NCBI GenBank assembly: GCA_022266195.1
Contig: WHVY01000004.1
Span: 4,605,501 to 4,669,500 of the forward strand
Length of the DNA: 64,000 bases
Direction: 5' to 3'
Source of the DNA: Tetranychus cinnabarinus
Lineage: Eukaryota; Arthropoda; Arachnida; Trombidiformes; Tetranychidae
The notes beneath the pieces were generated by a model. The model was not told the origin of the DNA. It ran no database searches and saw only the letters and a program-made list of their open reading frames with translations. Made by a program: the position numbers and the translations under genes. Position 1 is the stretch's first letter; the number at the start of each line of letters is the position of its first letter. Of this stretch, positions 9,905 through 24,900 are shown piece by piece.

Positions 9905-12900
9905 GTAAGTAACGCGGCGAACAAGCAAACCTTTTCTTTCCTCATCAACACATATTATTCAATCAAAATGATGGCAACAATTTTATACACTTTTTGTTTT
10001 CTCCATCAAATACAATTTCTATCATTATCATTTGATATTCAACCAGAATGCATTCCCTTGATTGCTGGTGATTTATTCAGTGTAATAAGTGAAGGAATGA
10101 TAAGACAAAAAAAGCGAGAAAAGAAAAGCAAAAAAAAGAAATTTTGATTATCTTTCAATTTCATACGTTCTTCAAATTCAATTACCATTAACTCATATTT
10201 CATGATGCTATTAATAGTGGGAAAAAAAGGAAAACGAGAAAACACTTTAAATCAATATTTCCCTTTTCATCTTTAAAGTGAACCAAAAAGGTCAACCCTC
10301 GAAATGTTTGACTAGTTAATCAAATAATGAGACAAATGATGACAATTTCCCAATGATTAGGTTAAATATTAAATCAACTCAAGTTTATTGTCAAATTGGC
10401 TTGACGGTGAACAGAAGAGAAGGAGAAAAAAAGTTGAAAAATGTTCCAAAATTATTGTTGACAAATTGCTATTTAAATAGAGTTAAAGTTCAAGTTGACA
10501 GTCCTGTCAACCAGTCAGTGTTTACATTGAACATTTTTCATTGAAGGCATACGATTGGATTAAACAAACAGACAGACCAATTTGGGCAAACACAATTAAT
10601 CAACAGAGCAAATTGTTCAGGTTCATGGAAAGAAGAAGAAGAGAAAAAGTGAACAAAATTTCATAATTTCGTGTTGATGATGAGTTTAAGCATCATTAGC
10701 ATTTCCTTTTACTCTGTCATGGTAAAGAGGAAAATGAGGAGAAGAGAGGAAAAAAAGAGTTTACTGATTTCACTGATGAACCGGATAATTAGTTGAACGT
10801 TTCATTCCAGTGTCAAGATGATAAACACAACATTCAACTTGACAGAGTAATAGAGACAACATGATGAAGAGAAAAGAGTTTTTTCTTCGTTTTTCTCTCT
10901 CAATTGTATCAAGATGATGGAAAGAATGAAAAATATTCATTGATATTCACAAACATCAATTCAAGATGCTTCCCATTTGAAGCTGTTTTCCTCATCATCT
11001 TTATCTTCTTCTCCATCATTTTCATCCCTTCTCTTGGCTTCTGTTTCTCTCGTTCTCTCTCCTGATTCTGTGTTACATGATAATGCTTTTTTAACCAGTT
11101 TTTTCTGGCTTTTCTTTTGAGGAAAGCCAAAGTTCAAATGATGATATTTAATGACAACTTTTTTATTCATACAGCTCATCATCTTTCCAGTTATCAACAT
11201 AATCATTTTTGCATAGCTTTCCTTTCACTCTGTTTCTCAACAGATTATGGGTTTTACCATGTAAAATCATTTAAAAAGTTTATTCAATTGTTAACAGCAT
11301 GAGTCGAATGAAATGTTGAAATGAGCTTAAAAATTGGAAGCAAACTAAACAATAATTATATCAAAAATATTGCCTTTAATTGAAACTCTTTTTTCTCACA
11401 GGGAAAATATTTTGACAATTTTTCTACATTTTCATCAACTTTCCAGATCGAAATGAAAATTCTGGTGAATCATTTTTTCCTTCAAATTTTCATGAAAATT
11501 TCCGTTTCGAAGTAAAAATGTTTGCTTCTAAAGGGATTGACATTGCATTAGAAACTGTAAATGAAGAAATGCTGAATAGAGTGTCGACCCTTCGATAAAT
11601 AATCAAGTTGAATTGTTCATTAAAGACTGTTGTTTCTTCTCAGATAATTTCAAGTTTTTAGACAATTTGACTTGAAAATAGGCGAAAACTTAACCATTTT
11701 TTGCAATTCAATAAATCATTGAATTGATTGAAAATTGGCTCTTTTTAAACTCGCTTAACTGATCTACTTTGGTAAATTTCAATTCCTTAACTTTTCCATC
11801 CAATTGATAAATAATAGCAAATGTTGTAAGGCAGCAAAAAAGCTCAACTTTTATTGTTTGACTTTTCGGACTTTGATTGAATTTATCCATTTCTCATTTC
11901 ATTTCTTTTCAAATGGCTTTTATTTTCAATCTTTACGCTTCCATATACGGCTTGCAAGTCAAATAGTTTATCAATAAAATTTATATTAAACTGAGGTTGA
12001 CTAATAACCTTTTCACTTTTATCATTACAATATAATAGTTTCCCTCTTTTACTTCTCATCCCTTCCATAAATTGTTGCTCACATTTTTCCTCATTACTTT
12101 CATCATTCATCTTTTTACTTTCTTTTTTCATCCCTCATCCCTGGAATCACTATCAACATTCACCAGATTGTAAATGTGTCAAGTTTACAGCAAGTTATAC
12201 ACCAACCAATCACGGTATATTCACAAGTCCAGACTGGCCCAAGCCCTATGACCCCGGAATCGACTGTTTACTCTACATTTTTATTGGTAAACCAGGTCAA
12301 CTAATTGAAATATCATTCAACACATTCGACGTTTACGCTTCATCAACAACCGAGTAAGTTGCACTTCAATTAGTCGAGAAAGTGATGAAATGAATTTCGA
12401 ATCTTCTTCAATCGAATTGCCAAAGCAATTAGAAAATTTATTGTCAATCGGTTAATATTGTGATACAATGTTTCAATGAAAAGAATCATTTTCCACTTTT
12501 CGCTCAATGCTCATTTAACCTGGAACACTGTCAATAACATGTTTTGTCATCATTAAACATTACCTATTGTTTGATTGATATTATCTGTTAATGATTATTA
12601 TCACACAAAGTCGATGAAAGACAAAAAATAAATCTCACTCCCAGGCATTTACTCCCAGTTTGTATCTTTTTTGCTCATCAAGACAAAAGTACATTCCAGA
12701 TTCAACCGAATGTTAAATGTTTCCAATACAAATCAATAGATGTTTACTCTGTTTTTATTTTCATTTCATTTTCTCTCTTTTTTGCTTCTCTTCTCTCCTT
12801 CTCTTCTTCTTCCGTTTCAAATGTCTGATTCAATGTCCTTTTGTTGCAGGAGGAATGAATGTAATTCAAGGGAAAAGATGAAAAAGAAGAAGAAGAGGCA

Positions 12901-15900
12901 AAAAGTCAATTGAACTTGTTTGCTCATTGATGTGAATAGCTGGTAAGTGTTGAAAGAAATAAACTCATGGAATTGATAAAAGTAGAGAATCAAAGTTTTT
13001 ACAGATAATTCGGAATAAAAATGAAGATGAGAAGAGGAAAGTTGAGAAAGTGTGTGATAAAGGTCAAACTTGATAACCTCAAGTTGAATTCAATGTTGAA
13101 TGTCCCATTATCGGGATTACTTTTTGGGTTACAAGTTAATAATAATAGAAAAGGTTGACTGTAAATGAACACAAAAAGGTTAGAACAATGGCCTTTTCTT
13201 GTTTTCCCTTTGCCTTTTCACAAGTGTATCATTTTATTGGCTAATGTTGACCTGAAGTAAAATTGAATTTCAATTGAATTGAATAAGCTTGACGATTGTT
13301 TTGTACTTTTCCTGGTTTCATCTTTTGTAGACTTAAAGACTTTTGATAGGAAATTACAAAAAGATTTACTTTTTTTAAATGTTTCAATATTATGAATGGG
13401 AAAAAGGCAAAAATTTGGAAGCAAAGGAAACGAAATAAAACTGTTTACTTTTTTCCTTTTGTTATTAACATAAGTTTTTGAAGGTTCAAATGGAAATGAA
13501 TTTTTATATCATTTACTGAATAAGAAAGAAGAATAAGGAAAAAGAAGCTTTCCTTTTATTTCTTATCATTTCCAATAGATTAACATATCGAAACATTATT
13601 CTTGTTGATTCCTATTAACATAGAACCATGCTGTTATTGATGTAAATCTCGCATTATTATCATCCTATTTTTATCATCATCTTATTGAGGGCATTAAAAC
13701 CACAAAATGTTTTCATTGCATTATAATGACAAGAGTAAAGATGAAAGATAAAAGATAAAAGATAACAAAAGTGGATAACAAATGATTATGGAATTATTCA
13801 ATTTCATCATTTGTGGTGAATGTGGTATTTCTGGGAAATACTTTAAGTTTTGTTGCATCATTTCTTTGCATGCTTTAAATGCATCCGATTATCGGAAATC
13901 TCGAGCTGAATAGGTATCATCTCAACTACAGGTGCATAATGTTTTGGTGAATAAAATTTTGACTTCGAAAATTTTGCCATTACCATTATTGAATTAGCGA
14001 CATCAATTGCCTTTTTCTCAGCCAGTTAGTGCACCTAACTCTCAGTGTATCTCTTTTCTGGAGCTCAAGCGGTAGTTATTTTTTAATCCAGTACAAGGCA
14101 TGTAACAGATGCCAACGGGTCCTTGGTGTTGACCATCCATCAGTTGTCAATATCAACTCTCTTTTTGAGTTGCCGATAACGATGCCGAACTTACGATTCA
14201 TTATATACTGGGCGTTTTTATCCTGTACGCTTGTTTGCAGTCATAACTCATGAAACGTTGGTGCTACAGAACACAGACTTTAACCATAGTTGAAGAACCA
14301 TCAGTTCGAACATCACAAGATCATTCAAAGTAATTTCGTTATTTGACCTCTAACTGACATTTTGTAGAAACAATGGTCAGACAGCCAGTTTATATCAAAG
14401 CCATACCCTTAAAGATACTTTAGGTCGAGTTGTTTGTCCCATTCTGTTTGCCTATGACTATCCAATAGAGGTGCACCTCAGGCTCATACTTTTCGATACT
14501 GTGTTGAGTACAAACCAAGAGTTCAACTTTAAATCATGCTAAATCAAATTAACTTATTCCAAAAGATACTGGCTCCATTACTGGCTCAATTTTTTGGACT
14601 CTATTTGAATAATCAATCTCTAATCTTAAACTTTTTGATAAAAGATTTGGCTGTTTCCATATCGTTCAGTTAATCAATTTTTTTGAGAGAAATTCGTTTA
14701 TCTTTATAACTGTATGAGTAACGAACATGTAACAAACATCGACCAATCTGAAAAAGTTCATACTTTAAGAAAATAACCTTAATTAACAGGATAAAAAACG
14801 CCAGTATATGGACTTAAGAGAATTGATTCAAAAATGATGTTCGATTTCCTTGATAAGTTAGCACCCAACCTTATTTTGATAGACAAAATCTTTTCGGTTT
14901 GCTGATTTATCCACCTGGATAGATTTATTGGTTGTAGATAATTGTTCATAGTAATGATCAAAATCAATAATTTCACTAAAATTTGAGCATAACAAAATGC
15001 CTCAGTCTAATTTGATGAAAAGTAAACTCAATGTTTAGGAGAAAAAGCGATAAAAAGCTATTCAGCCAATCCAATATTTCAAATATTGTGTGATGCTTCT
15101 GGAAAGATTTTTTTACTCAGGCACACATGCTTTGTACTGAACGTTTTAACTAATGAATGACAGTTCAATTATCTCAGGATTGACTTGATGTCAAGCTGAT
15201 GAGATGAAATGAGTGGCAAGAGTTGATCAAAGATTGAAAAGGCAAGATAATAATTGTCACTTTAATTTCCCTGGATTTCATGTTATTAAAACACTTAATC
15301 ATGGAATGGCAAAAGCTAAAATTTGAAACCAGACAAAAATCCATTGAGCGAATGTCAAGGCAAAAACGTTCATCTTGAGTCAATAGGGTGTCAAGGAACG
15401 AAAAATGTCAAATTAAATATTCTCATGAGAAATGCTGAAAATTAGCTTATTTTTTCGACAAACAACAATAATTCTTTTCATCTTGAAAACGAATCAATAT
15501 TCTTGTCTAGTCTGTTTAGCTCTTTATTCACTTTCCTTTTTCACATTTTCCTCCTTTTCCCTCTAATCATTTAGCTCATCTTGCCTCATCTTCATGATAC
15601 TCCTGAACAATTCATTTTCTGACTTTACCTTCTTCTTTTCTTCTCTCACTCTACAACTTCTTGAATAGATTATCTGTAACTCATTGAGAACATTATGAAT
15701 CAGCTGAAATGATTCTGTTTTATGGGTTGACCTCTCTTCAGACAATGTTATCATGTTACACCAGGAACAATGAGAAAAGCTTACAGCAAACAGTAAAAGC
15801 AAAAAGAATAAAAGGAAAAAGAAGAAGAAACAGCAACATTTTCAGCATATTATTTCATTCTTTATTATTCATCTTAATAACTTTACCATGTTTCTCCTTA

Positions 15901-18900
15901 TCATGTAACATTCATTTGATGTTTCAGTAAATAGCCATATTCTAATGAGAAGTAACCCGACTTTTATAATTGCAAATGTAATCATTTCCATTGCCTTCCT
16001 CGACATGAACATTAAAAATGTGCAATTATCATGAAAACTGCACTTTATTGGCAATTTCATGCGAACCATTGAATAAAATCAATAAGGTTTTAAGTTTTGT
16101 AGAGTCAAAAGTTTCCAAAAAAAGGCTTCTTTTAATGATAAAAAAATTTCGACAAATTTCTTGTTCTTCTATTGATTGGATCAAAAAATGTAAATCAATA
16201 TCACTTGAAACAAGATGAACACAATACTTCGAAATTTGATCCAAATTTCATTCAATTTAAACTCAATAATTGATTGGAAATTCATTTCATCAAACTTTTC
16301 AAGTATTTCAAGTTTACATTTGTTAAGGATAAAAATAACTCGATAAGTTGTAAAACAAGTTGTAATTTTGCTGAAGTAAACTTTTCAAGTTAATAAGAGT
16401 AAAACTGGAAAAAAGGTTACACTAGACAAAGAATCTCAACTTTTAAGTATCTGATCAATTCTTTGACAATGTAATTTCAAGTTTGTTCAGCACTTGTAAG
16501 AACCTTTTCATTTTTGTTTCATCTTCTGTTCATGTTAACCTCATGAACCAAAAAAGACTTGTCTTCAACTGTAAAAGACTAAAAGGAAGAGAAAAAAAAT
16601 CAGACAAAAAAACTAAGAATATCAAAGCAAATGAGAGCAAAATTTCAACTTCATTTCAACCTTGTAATCAATTGAAACGGAATCAGATTTGATCAGTTAA
16701 CCCTGAACATGAACATTGGAAAACATTCCAATCACTAAACTGTAAACTTTTAATCAATAAACTTGCAACTCATCTGATTAAATGTACAGCTCAAGATAAT
16801 TGATAAACTCGTTAAATGTAAAACCACTAATTAGGCTTCAATGAATTTCAAAGCCTTTTCTCAACACCAAAACAAGATTAATTAATTAAAATTGTAAATT
16901 GATTAAAGAAGGAAAAGACAAGAAAGAAAAAAAATTTTCTTCAAAATTTTCGACAAAATTTTTTCCATTCCATCAATTCAATGTTAATTTGGTGAAAAAT
17001 GCAACTCAAACTAATGAAGAGCAAGAAAAGTAAAAGTTGAGAAAAGGCAAAAAATAAAAGTCAATTTAATAAATCAAAATATTGAACATAAATATTGAGC
17101 TAAATCGAGTTGTTTCGAGGCAAAAAAATTTATTACTCAAAGTAACCTTTTTATTCCTTCCCTGTGTGTTCCCTCCCTGTGTAATAACTTGACTTTGGCA
17201 ACGTTATTGTTTGATATGGACAGCGATATCCATTGATGTTTGCTCACAAATTTGACATTTTATTGCATTCATTTCATTTCTTTCTTATAAAATTAGTTTT
17301 CTTTTCTCACTTTTTGTTCTCATTTTTATTTTCATTTTGTTTTACTTTTCTTCTTCTCTTTGCTGCAGTTGTTTGAAAGGTGATTTTGTCCGACTTTTAT
17401 TAAATCCAAGTAATGAGAGCATTACTTTGACTGAACTGGAATCAAGTGGGAATGTAATTTGTGGTAATTCAATTTCTGAATGGAAACGTAAACAATACTC
17501 TTTTGATTCCCTGTTGATACTTGAATTTCATACAACTCTTTACACCTCCAATGGGCAACATCATGGATTCTCGGGAACTTATCGATTCATCGAGTCTTCC
17601 CTTTACAAGACTGATGGCCAACCACTTGCCGGGTCAACCTGTGATTATCAATTTTTAAGCATTTCAACAAATTCCAATGAAACTGTTCCCTTGGTGGGTA
17701 AATTTTTCTCACCCAACTATCCAAATCGTTATCCATCCTCATCACACTGTGCTTACCATTTCATGGGAAAATACAACGAACGAGTTAAAGTTGTTTTTGA
17801 AAAGATTGTCTTTGGAAATAAAGATTCAAGGTAAACATTTTTTCGAAATTTTCTTTGCGAAAAAATTCGAAACAAAAAGTTCGAAAAGTTTAAAAATTTT
17901 TCCAAAAAAAACAAAAATTTGCTTCGAGTTTCAATTTTTTATTTCTCCTAAAACTTAATTTCACTAATTTCGATACTTTGGGCAAATTACTCGAGTCGCT
18001 CTGTGAGATGAATAAGAATTGGCAGATAATTTGTTAACCTAATTATATTCAACTGGAATCATGACTAAAGGCTAAAGGTTTAGGTATGAATATCAATTCT
18101 GGGTCAATCCAAGAATCCCACTTTTTGGTGAATCTAATCTTTCAACTGTAAATGTTTCAAAACTGCTTTTTGTGGTCCAGGGTCCTTTTAGCAAAGGATA
18201 TTTGAGCAAACCCCATCCAAGCAAAGCCCATCTGAGCAAAGGCCATTTGAGCAAAAGTCATGAAAGCAAAGAAAATTTCGAGAAAATGCTTTTCATTTGA
18301 TAGTCATTAAAATATCCAATATTAACCAATAATAAATAATCCTAATAAAAATCATACGAAACAAAACAACTCCAACAATTGACAAATTGTAAATTTTTAC
18401 TTTTACTTTATATTCCTTAAGTAAGAGTATTTTATTAGTGTATGTAAAACTGTCTTTCGAGTAAAGGGTTCGGGTTAAAAATTTGATGCCTCAACTGTAC
18501 AAAAAGACACCAAAGTTTTAATTTAAACCCAATTTTGTCAAGTATTGACCATCAGAGATATTTTTAATTGAACAAATGAAATCAATTATATTTTTTACAA
18601 CCAACAAAGGTCACACTCTTGACTCAATTAAATTTTGGTTGTGCTTAAAGAATGGCTATTTTCATTCCAAAATGAATATTATTATTGTGACAAAATCTGA
18701 TGATTTCAAATTTTGGATTTCTTATTCTTACGATGGTTTTTCATTGTGAATTATTTTTGATGTCGATTGATTGCCATCAGATATTTTGAATTAAACAAAT
18801 TGAATCAATTATTTATTTTTTATAACCAACAAAGGTTCAACTCTCGACTGCAATGAAATTTTTGGTTTTGCTTAAAGAATGGCTATTTTCATACAAAAAT

Positions 18901-21900
18901 GAATATTATTATTGTGACAAAAGGTTATGATTTCAAATTTTGGATTTCTTATTCTTACGATGGTTATTTCATTAAGTGTTAATTGTGTTTTTTGATGTTG
19001 TTGATTGATGTCGAGCTTTCTAAGGTACTGCAACTAAAAATTGACACCTAAATTGTTTTGCTAATTATTCAACAATCAGATTAGTTAGAGAATTATCTTT
19101 TTCAATTTTCATTTATTGAGTCCTAATAATATACTACAACTAGCTACTGTTGCTATATTCATTTTATCTCATGAAAAAATCAGAGAAAGCAATCTTTGTC
19201 AAATTTTTCAAGTTTTGATATTTAACCTTATTTTCTATGGGATTTTGTCCCAGTTAGCTGTTTTGTCTTCAATTTTTGTTGCATTTTTTCCTCTTGCTGG
19301 TTCACTTAATGAAGACATAGTCAACCGTTAATTGACCAATTGACTTCATTTCATATTTAGCTTGTGTTAGATTGTTTGCTCGATACCTAGAAAAAAGGTG
19401 CCTTTAAGTCTAATCTAAAATTTCATTTTGTTCAGCAGTAGAACCAGATTTTACTTTATTTTGCTCGTTGACGATGGTTAATCATCAAGAATTTGAGTCT
19501 TTAAAAGTCTAGTTACAGAGACACAAGGAGGAGCGTTAATTTAACACACGATTAAAACAAATCACAGTAAAGACGCTCATGTGTCGGTTTAATAATTTTT
19601 ACATAACAATGATATTTAAACTAATATTCAATTGTTGAATTAGTAGACAAACAAATTGACCAACAAGCCACTTAAGAATCAGCTTTAATATCTTTGTCTA
19701 TTGAGTTATTCTCAATTTTTACATTTTTTAATAGATATTAAGATTTAAAAAATTGTCTTGATTGGATACTGATTCGAAAGTCTTGCCAGTTACACCTTGT
19801 GTTCATGTAACTAGACTGTTACCCTTTAAATATTGATTGAATTTTGACTTTAAGTTATTACAATCATTATCGTTTGAATAGAACCAACTTTCATATGAAC
19901 AAAACCAGAATTCAAAAGAGTGAAAACGACTGACTGTAATGAGCCAAAGTTTTAATGAATGAAGAATGATTGTATTTAGATACATTTAATACTAATGGAA
20001 TTATGTATTTTTCAATTCTTTTTATTAATGATATTCTCAATTATTACAGTATTTTTTGGAAGTTGGAAAATATTATTTGATTGTTTGTTTGAGATGAATG
20101 AATGGAGATGAGGAATCTATTCTGATACACTTGTCAAATGACGCACTTTGTCTATGAATTCTGATGGTGTTAATTGACCTTCATCATATAATTGAGTTAT
20201 AGATGCTATTCTTTTATCTAACTCCACGTAAACTTTATTCCTTGGTTGAGGTTGAGCACCAAAAGATCCCATGAGCACCATGACTTCGTAATTATTTTGT
20301 ACTTGGATAAGCTTCTCGATGTAATAGAAGATATTAGCATGATGACGAGCAATAGCTTTGTTTAGAGCATAATGCCAACCCTCAACATGATTGTTGGTTC
20401 TAGGGTCAGGATCGTTGAAATGATTCCAAGTATCGACAGGAAATCTAGCATCATCCAACAAATATGTGTTTTTGAAATAGCACAAAAATGCAACCATATC
20501 AGCATCAGATGGCGCATTATTACATATCCAATCCATCATTGGGACAATATCATTGACTTTAGCGAAAGGTAGAGCAGAGATCCGTTTAATTGCAACTCGA
20601 ACAGGATCTGTTTCTGAGCTCAAATAACGCTCACGTAAGTTCAAGCGAACAAGATTCCTCCACAAACTTTGACAAAGATGAAAAAAGCAACATTTAAACG
20701 TGCAATTGGGGAAAACAGCCTTAAAAGCTTTCAATGCTGATATTTCAAAATCAGTTGTTACTAACTTAGGATTCCAAACCAAATCTAGTTCTGAGCAGAG
20801 ATCTTGAATGATTCTAATCATTCTTATGTAAATCAATTTTGATGCACCAGGAAGTAGTATGTAAACAACAGGAACCATCATATTGTTCTTCATTACATGA
20901 ATTGTATAAAGGGAATGAAAAATTTTAGGAACACTTTTAAATGTCCCATCACAATATATATGGTTAGCTTCAGTGAGGTATTTCAGAAATTGATTAGTAG
21001 CAAAAACCACTATTTTATCTTCTTCACCATCAGAAGACCTCCAAAAACGTTCACCATCACTTGTATTCATCAAATGCTCGGGTATCTCAAGATCTCGTCG
21101 ATGACTTGGAATCGTTCCATATCGATGATTACGAGCTCGTGATATTGTTTTCTTTATTGCATCAAATGTTTTCAAGTTAGCACCAATTTGTTCACTAGAA
21201 TACTCGTTAGATCTTAGTAGCTCTGAAGTTGCTTGTTGGTAAATTTCTTTAATTCTTGGGTAACGAGTTGAATCTTTAGCTAGTTCCTTTGATAGGTTTC
21301 GTTGTTTCGTTTCAATCAAAAACCGGTAATCAGGTTCATGTGTATGATGAGTAGATGAAATAAATGAGCCGGATAGAGTTGTTAGTTTTCCTTTGCAATC
21401 AGATTTTATACATGTCCAATAAATTGTTAGTCCATTAACATTTCTTTTTCGATAGCAATAATCACGATGTATGAGCAAATCAGCACCTCTTGTTGATTTT
21501 ATATATTTGAGTTCGTTTATTTCACTCATTTTATAAAAATTTATGATGGGTACAGATTGTGTATGTAGATGTAGATTGACAAGATTCAAGAATGAAATGA
21601 AACGTGAATGTATTGTTTCTAGACTTTTAATTTTAAGCATATTTAGGCATAAGAAGTTTATTTCATTTAATCTACTTTATTTGCTCAAACGACCTTTGCT
21701 GTTTTGCCCTTTGCTTAATCGTCTTTTGCTTTGCTAGTTTTTGCTCGAATGTCCCTAGCCCCTTTTTGTCAACAACTTCAAGAGTTTCAAGAGATTCAAA
21801 AGAGTTTCTATTTTGCCAAAATTGTGAAAGCAAAAAGGTTAAACTCTTTATCAGTTCATTTTAAGTGTTGAAATGAATAGTTAATTCCTAGGCAAGTTGA

Positions 21901-24900
21901 CTCGTTATTGGATAAAAAAGGCAATATCAATCATTTTCCTCATCAACAAACTCATTTATTGCACAGCTTATTAATTACAATGAAGGATGAGAAGAAGCAA
22001 GAAGAAGACAAAAATGTAATTAAATTGGTGATTGACAAATTTTACAATCATTTATCACATCAATCATTGGCCCAAATTATCATAATTTTAATCAACATTT
22101 AAATCGATTCATAGGCAATTTGAGCAAAGTCAATGTTTAATTTAACCATTAAAGGTTGAATAAGTCTCAAAATGATCAACATGGAAATGGAAATTTTCTT
22201 GAATCAATAACAGAATAATGTTTGCATTTTTTGATTAACAAAATATTCATTTTAATGTTGATCAATTTAACTCATTAAAATGAATTAAATTTTAAATTGG
22301 TTTCAAGGAAAAAGAAAAAGAAAGTTGAAAAAAGGCAAATTTGCACTCGAAATCAAATGAACATTATTACCATTAAACTTGATCCATCATCATTAGAGGC
22401 AAGTTATAATTTATACTTTATCATTGCGATTATCATCATTATTTACAGTAATATTTATCAGGAAAAGAAGATGAAGAAGGAGAAGAAGAAATCTCTGAAT
22501 TACATGATAGAGAAAAAGTGATTACATTTCTGTTCGTCTAAGCATCAGAATTAAACTGAACTTGACTTGAGTTGCAAGTTGTCATCCAAAGCAGAAACTC
22601 ATTAAGCAATAAATGATAAAGTTATCTAAATGTGTTTAATATGGTTCTAATAACAGACTACAATAATACTGTTAATAACAACATTAATAATGATGAGAAT
22701 GATTCTTGTATCATTATCAGTTGTTCAACTCTTTACTCAAACATTATTCACTTTCGAGTTTCTATCAACAGAGAATCCATGATATTGTCATATTCATATT
22801 TTCACCTTGTCCACCTTTAGTCAACACTTGACAGATGAAATTACTTTCCCTGATTAACCCTGATTAGTCTTGTTTTCATTTATTTCTCTCCTTTTTGCTG
22901 TCATATTTTGCTTTTCCTTTTAGCTGTTTTTTTCACTCTTATTATGTTTTGTTTTTACCATTTATTGATAGCTGCCTTGGTACCAATGATGTTGTACTCA
23001 TTCATGATGGTCCGGATATTGAAGCTCCTCTAATAGGAAGACTTTGTAATGATGATAAGTTTGTTGAGATTATTTCTTCAGGTCCGGATCTGCTTATTAT
23101 TTTTCATTCACATTCAAAGTTATCACCTTCAGCCAAAGGTTTCCAAGCCTTGTATTCATTCAATCAAAGCCAACTCTCAGTCAACAGTATCTCATCACTG
23201 CCTTCTCACCATAATAACCTTAATCAAAAGCAAAAACATCATCACCATCAGCAACAACGAGAACAGCGCATTCAACAATCTAATCAAGGTGAGTAAACAT
23301 TTAAAGGATCCACGAAATGAACAGACCAAATGATCCCAATTTCACAATAAGAAGCTTATTCAACCACAAGTTAATCTAAATCTTGATTGAGAAGCAAAAA
23401 TAGCTGAAAGTTGAGTCAACATCAACTTATAATGAAAGGTCTTTAGTTGAATAAAATGCAATGTAAAGAAAGATTGAAATCAATGTCAACAATTTAAATC
23501 TTTTATGTTCGATTTTAACGAATATTAAATTTCTGTTCTTTTCAATAGATTCCGATGAAATGAAACTGTCTCGTGATGAAACATTGGATAGTAAAAAGAG
23601 TAAGTTGAAGGATATTCATATACCAATATCAATCTTTATATTATTCATTGGATACTTTGACACTTGCAATGAACTCAAAGAATGGCTCTTAATCGATGAT
23701 CGTAATTTCGACAATGAATATTCGATTTCTCATTACGAATATCAATTTGCTCCATGTTCTCCCATTGATTATACAATAATAATTAAATTAATGATCACCA
23801 ATCAATCTGACTATTGATCTAACAATCTTGTAAATGTAATGATGACAATGAGAAAACATTTCCTCTTGAATACAACATTTACAGGGAAGGAAAAAATGAA
23901 AGCTCAATAGTCTCGTGAATCAGACACCAATCCATGGAAATGTGGAAAAAACATTTTTTTTCTCTTTTGAAACATAATTCTTTGGTTTCGAGTTTGAGTC
24001 AAATTTTCAATCAATTTTGTTCATTTTGCTTTTTTACTTTTTTCCAGGTTTTACTTGTGATCAATTCATCAACAGTGAAATGTCTTTAAATGGTTCATTT
24101 CATTCGCCAAATTATCCCGATATTTATCCGGAAGGAGTTCGATGCCGATATTATTTCAATGGTCATGGTAAACAAAGGGTTCAGATAGTGTTTAATGAAT
24201 TTGATCTTGTTAAAAGTTCACTTAAGCCTAAACCAATGAGGTGAGAAGGTGAGAAGAGAATGAAGAAAAGGAAAATTAATCAGTAATGAAATTGACAATT
24301 AACTTGCAACATTTTTCTTGTTTACTTGATTTGTTTTCTCTTCTTTCTCTTATTTCCTCTTCTTAACCATGACAAAGTTCATCCCAGTGAAACTCAATGA
24401 ATCTTTTCTTTTCTTTTCTCCTTCAAATGTTGATTAAAAATCCATGGACAGTTGCGAGTCAAGTGATACTTTAATGGTTTTATTAACAATCAATGGTAAC
24501 AAGGAAAGTTTGGATACTTTTTGTGGTTCCAAAAAGCCTTACAATCTAATGTCCAATGGGCCCAATTTACTGGTTGAATTTCGAAGTGGACATTACTTGA
24601 AGCGTCAAAAAGTCAAAGGATTTAAAGCAAACTATCGGTTCGTTACAAGTGAGTAAAAGAAGCTTTTATCAATAATTTGTGAGATCCCTGATTTGAAACT
24701 GATTTCAACTGCTGCTTCATTTTCTGTCACGACAGAAAGATCAACTTTGACCCTTGACTTTTTGAGAAACTAGTTATTATCATAGAAGTATAATAATATT
24801 AAACTTATTTAGAGTTTTTAGGCTTTAGAACTTTTTTAAAAGGAGATAGCGAAAATGCTGGATTCCAGGCACAAGATTCAGAATAGTATAAAACATTCAA

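Larger units (their letters stand above)
18174..21761 (-). mobile_element. Complete Mutator-like (MULE) DNA transposon, FLYWCH type
   Basis: The element is 3588 bp and lies in intron 3 of the CUB gene, with its gene antisense to the host gene. The left terminus ggtccagggtccttttagca and the reverse-complemented right terminus gggctagggacattcgagca match at 16 of 22 positions over their first 22 bases. Both ends are followed by several copies of a short gagcaaaggccattt-like motif (18190-18270 and, inverted, 21680-21750). Perfect 8-bp duplications flank it. It contains one uninterrupted transposase ORF (20117-21529). Structure and coding capacity indicate a potentially autonomous copy. Assignment to the animal MULE group rests on the FLYWCH finger plus the MULE-type DDE core. 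Confidence 0.85.

Noticed and set aside
17677..17958. 93-residue ORF overlapping a CUB exon
   Set aside because: Out-of-frame shadow of the exon encoding CUB1/CUB2.
20372..21142. + strand ORFs opposite the transposase
   Set aside because: Shadows of the intact - strand transposase frame.
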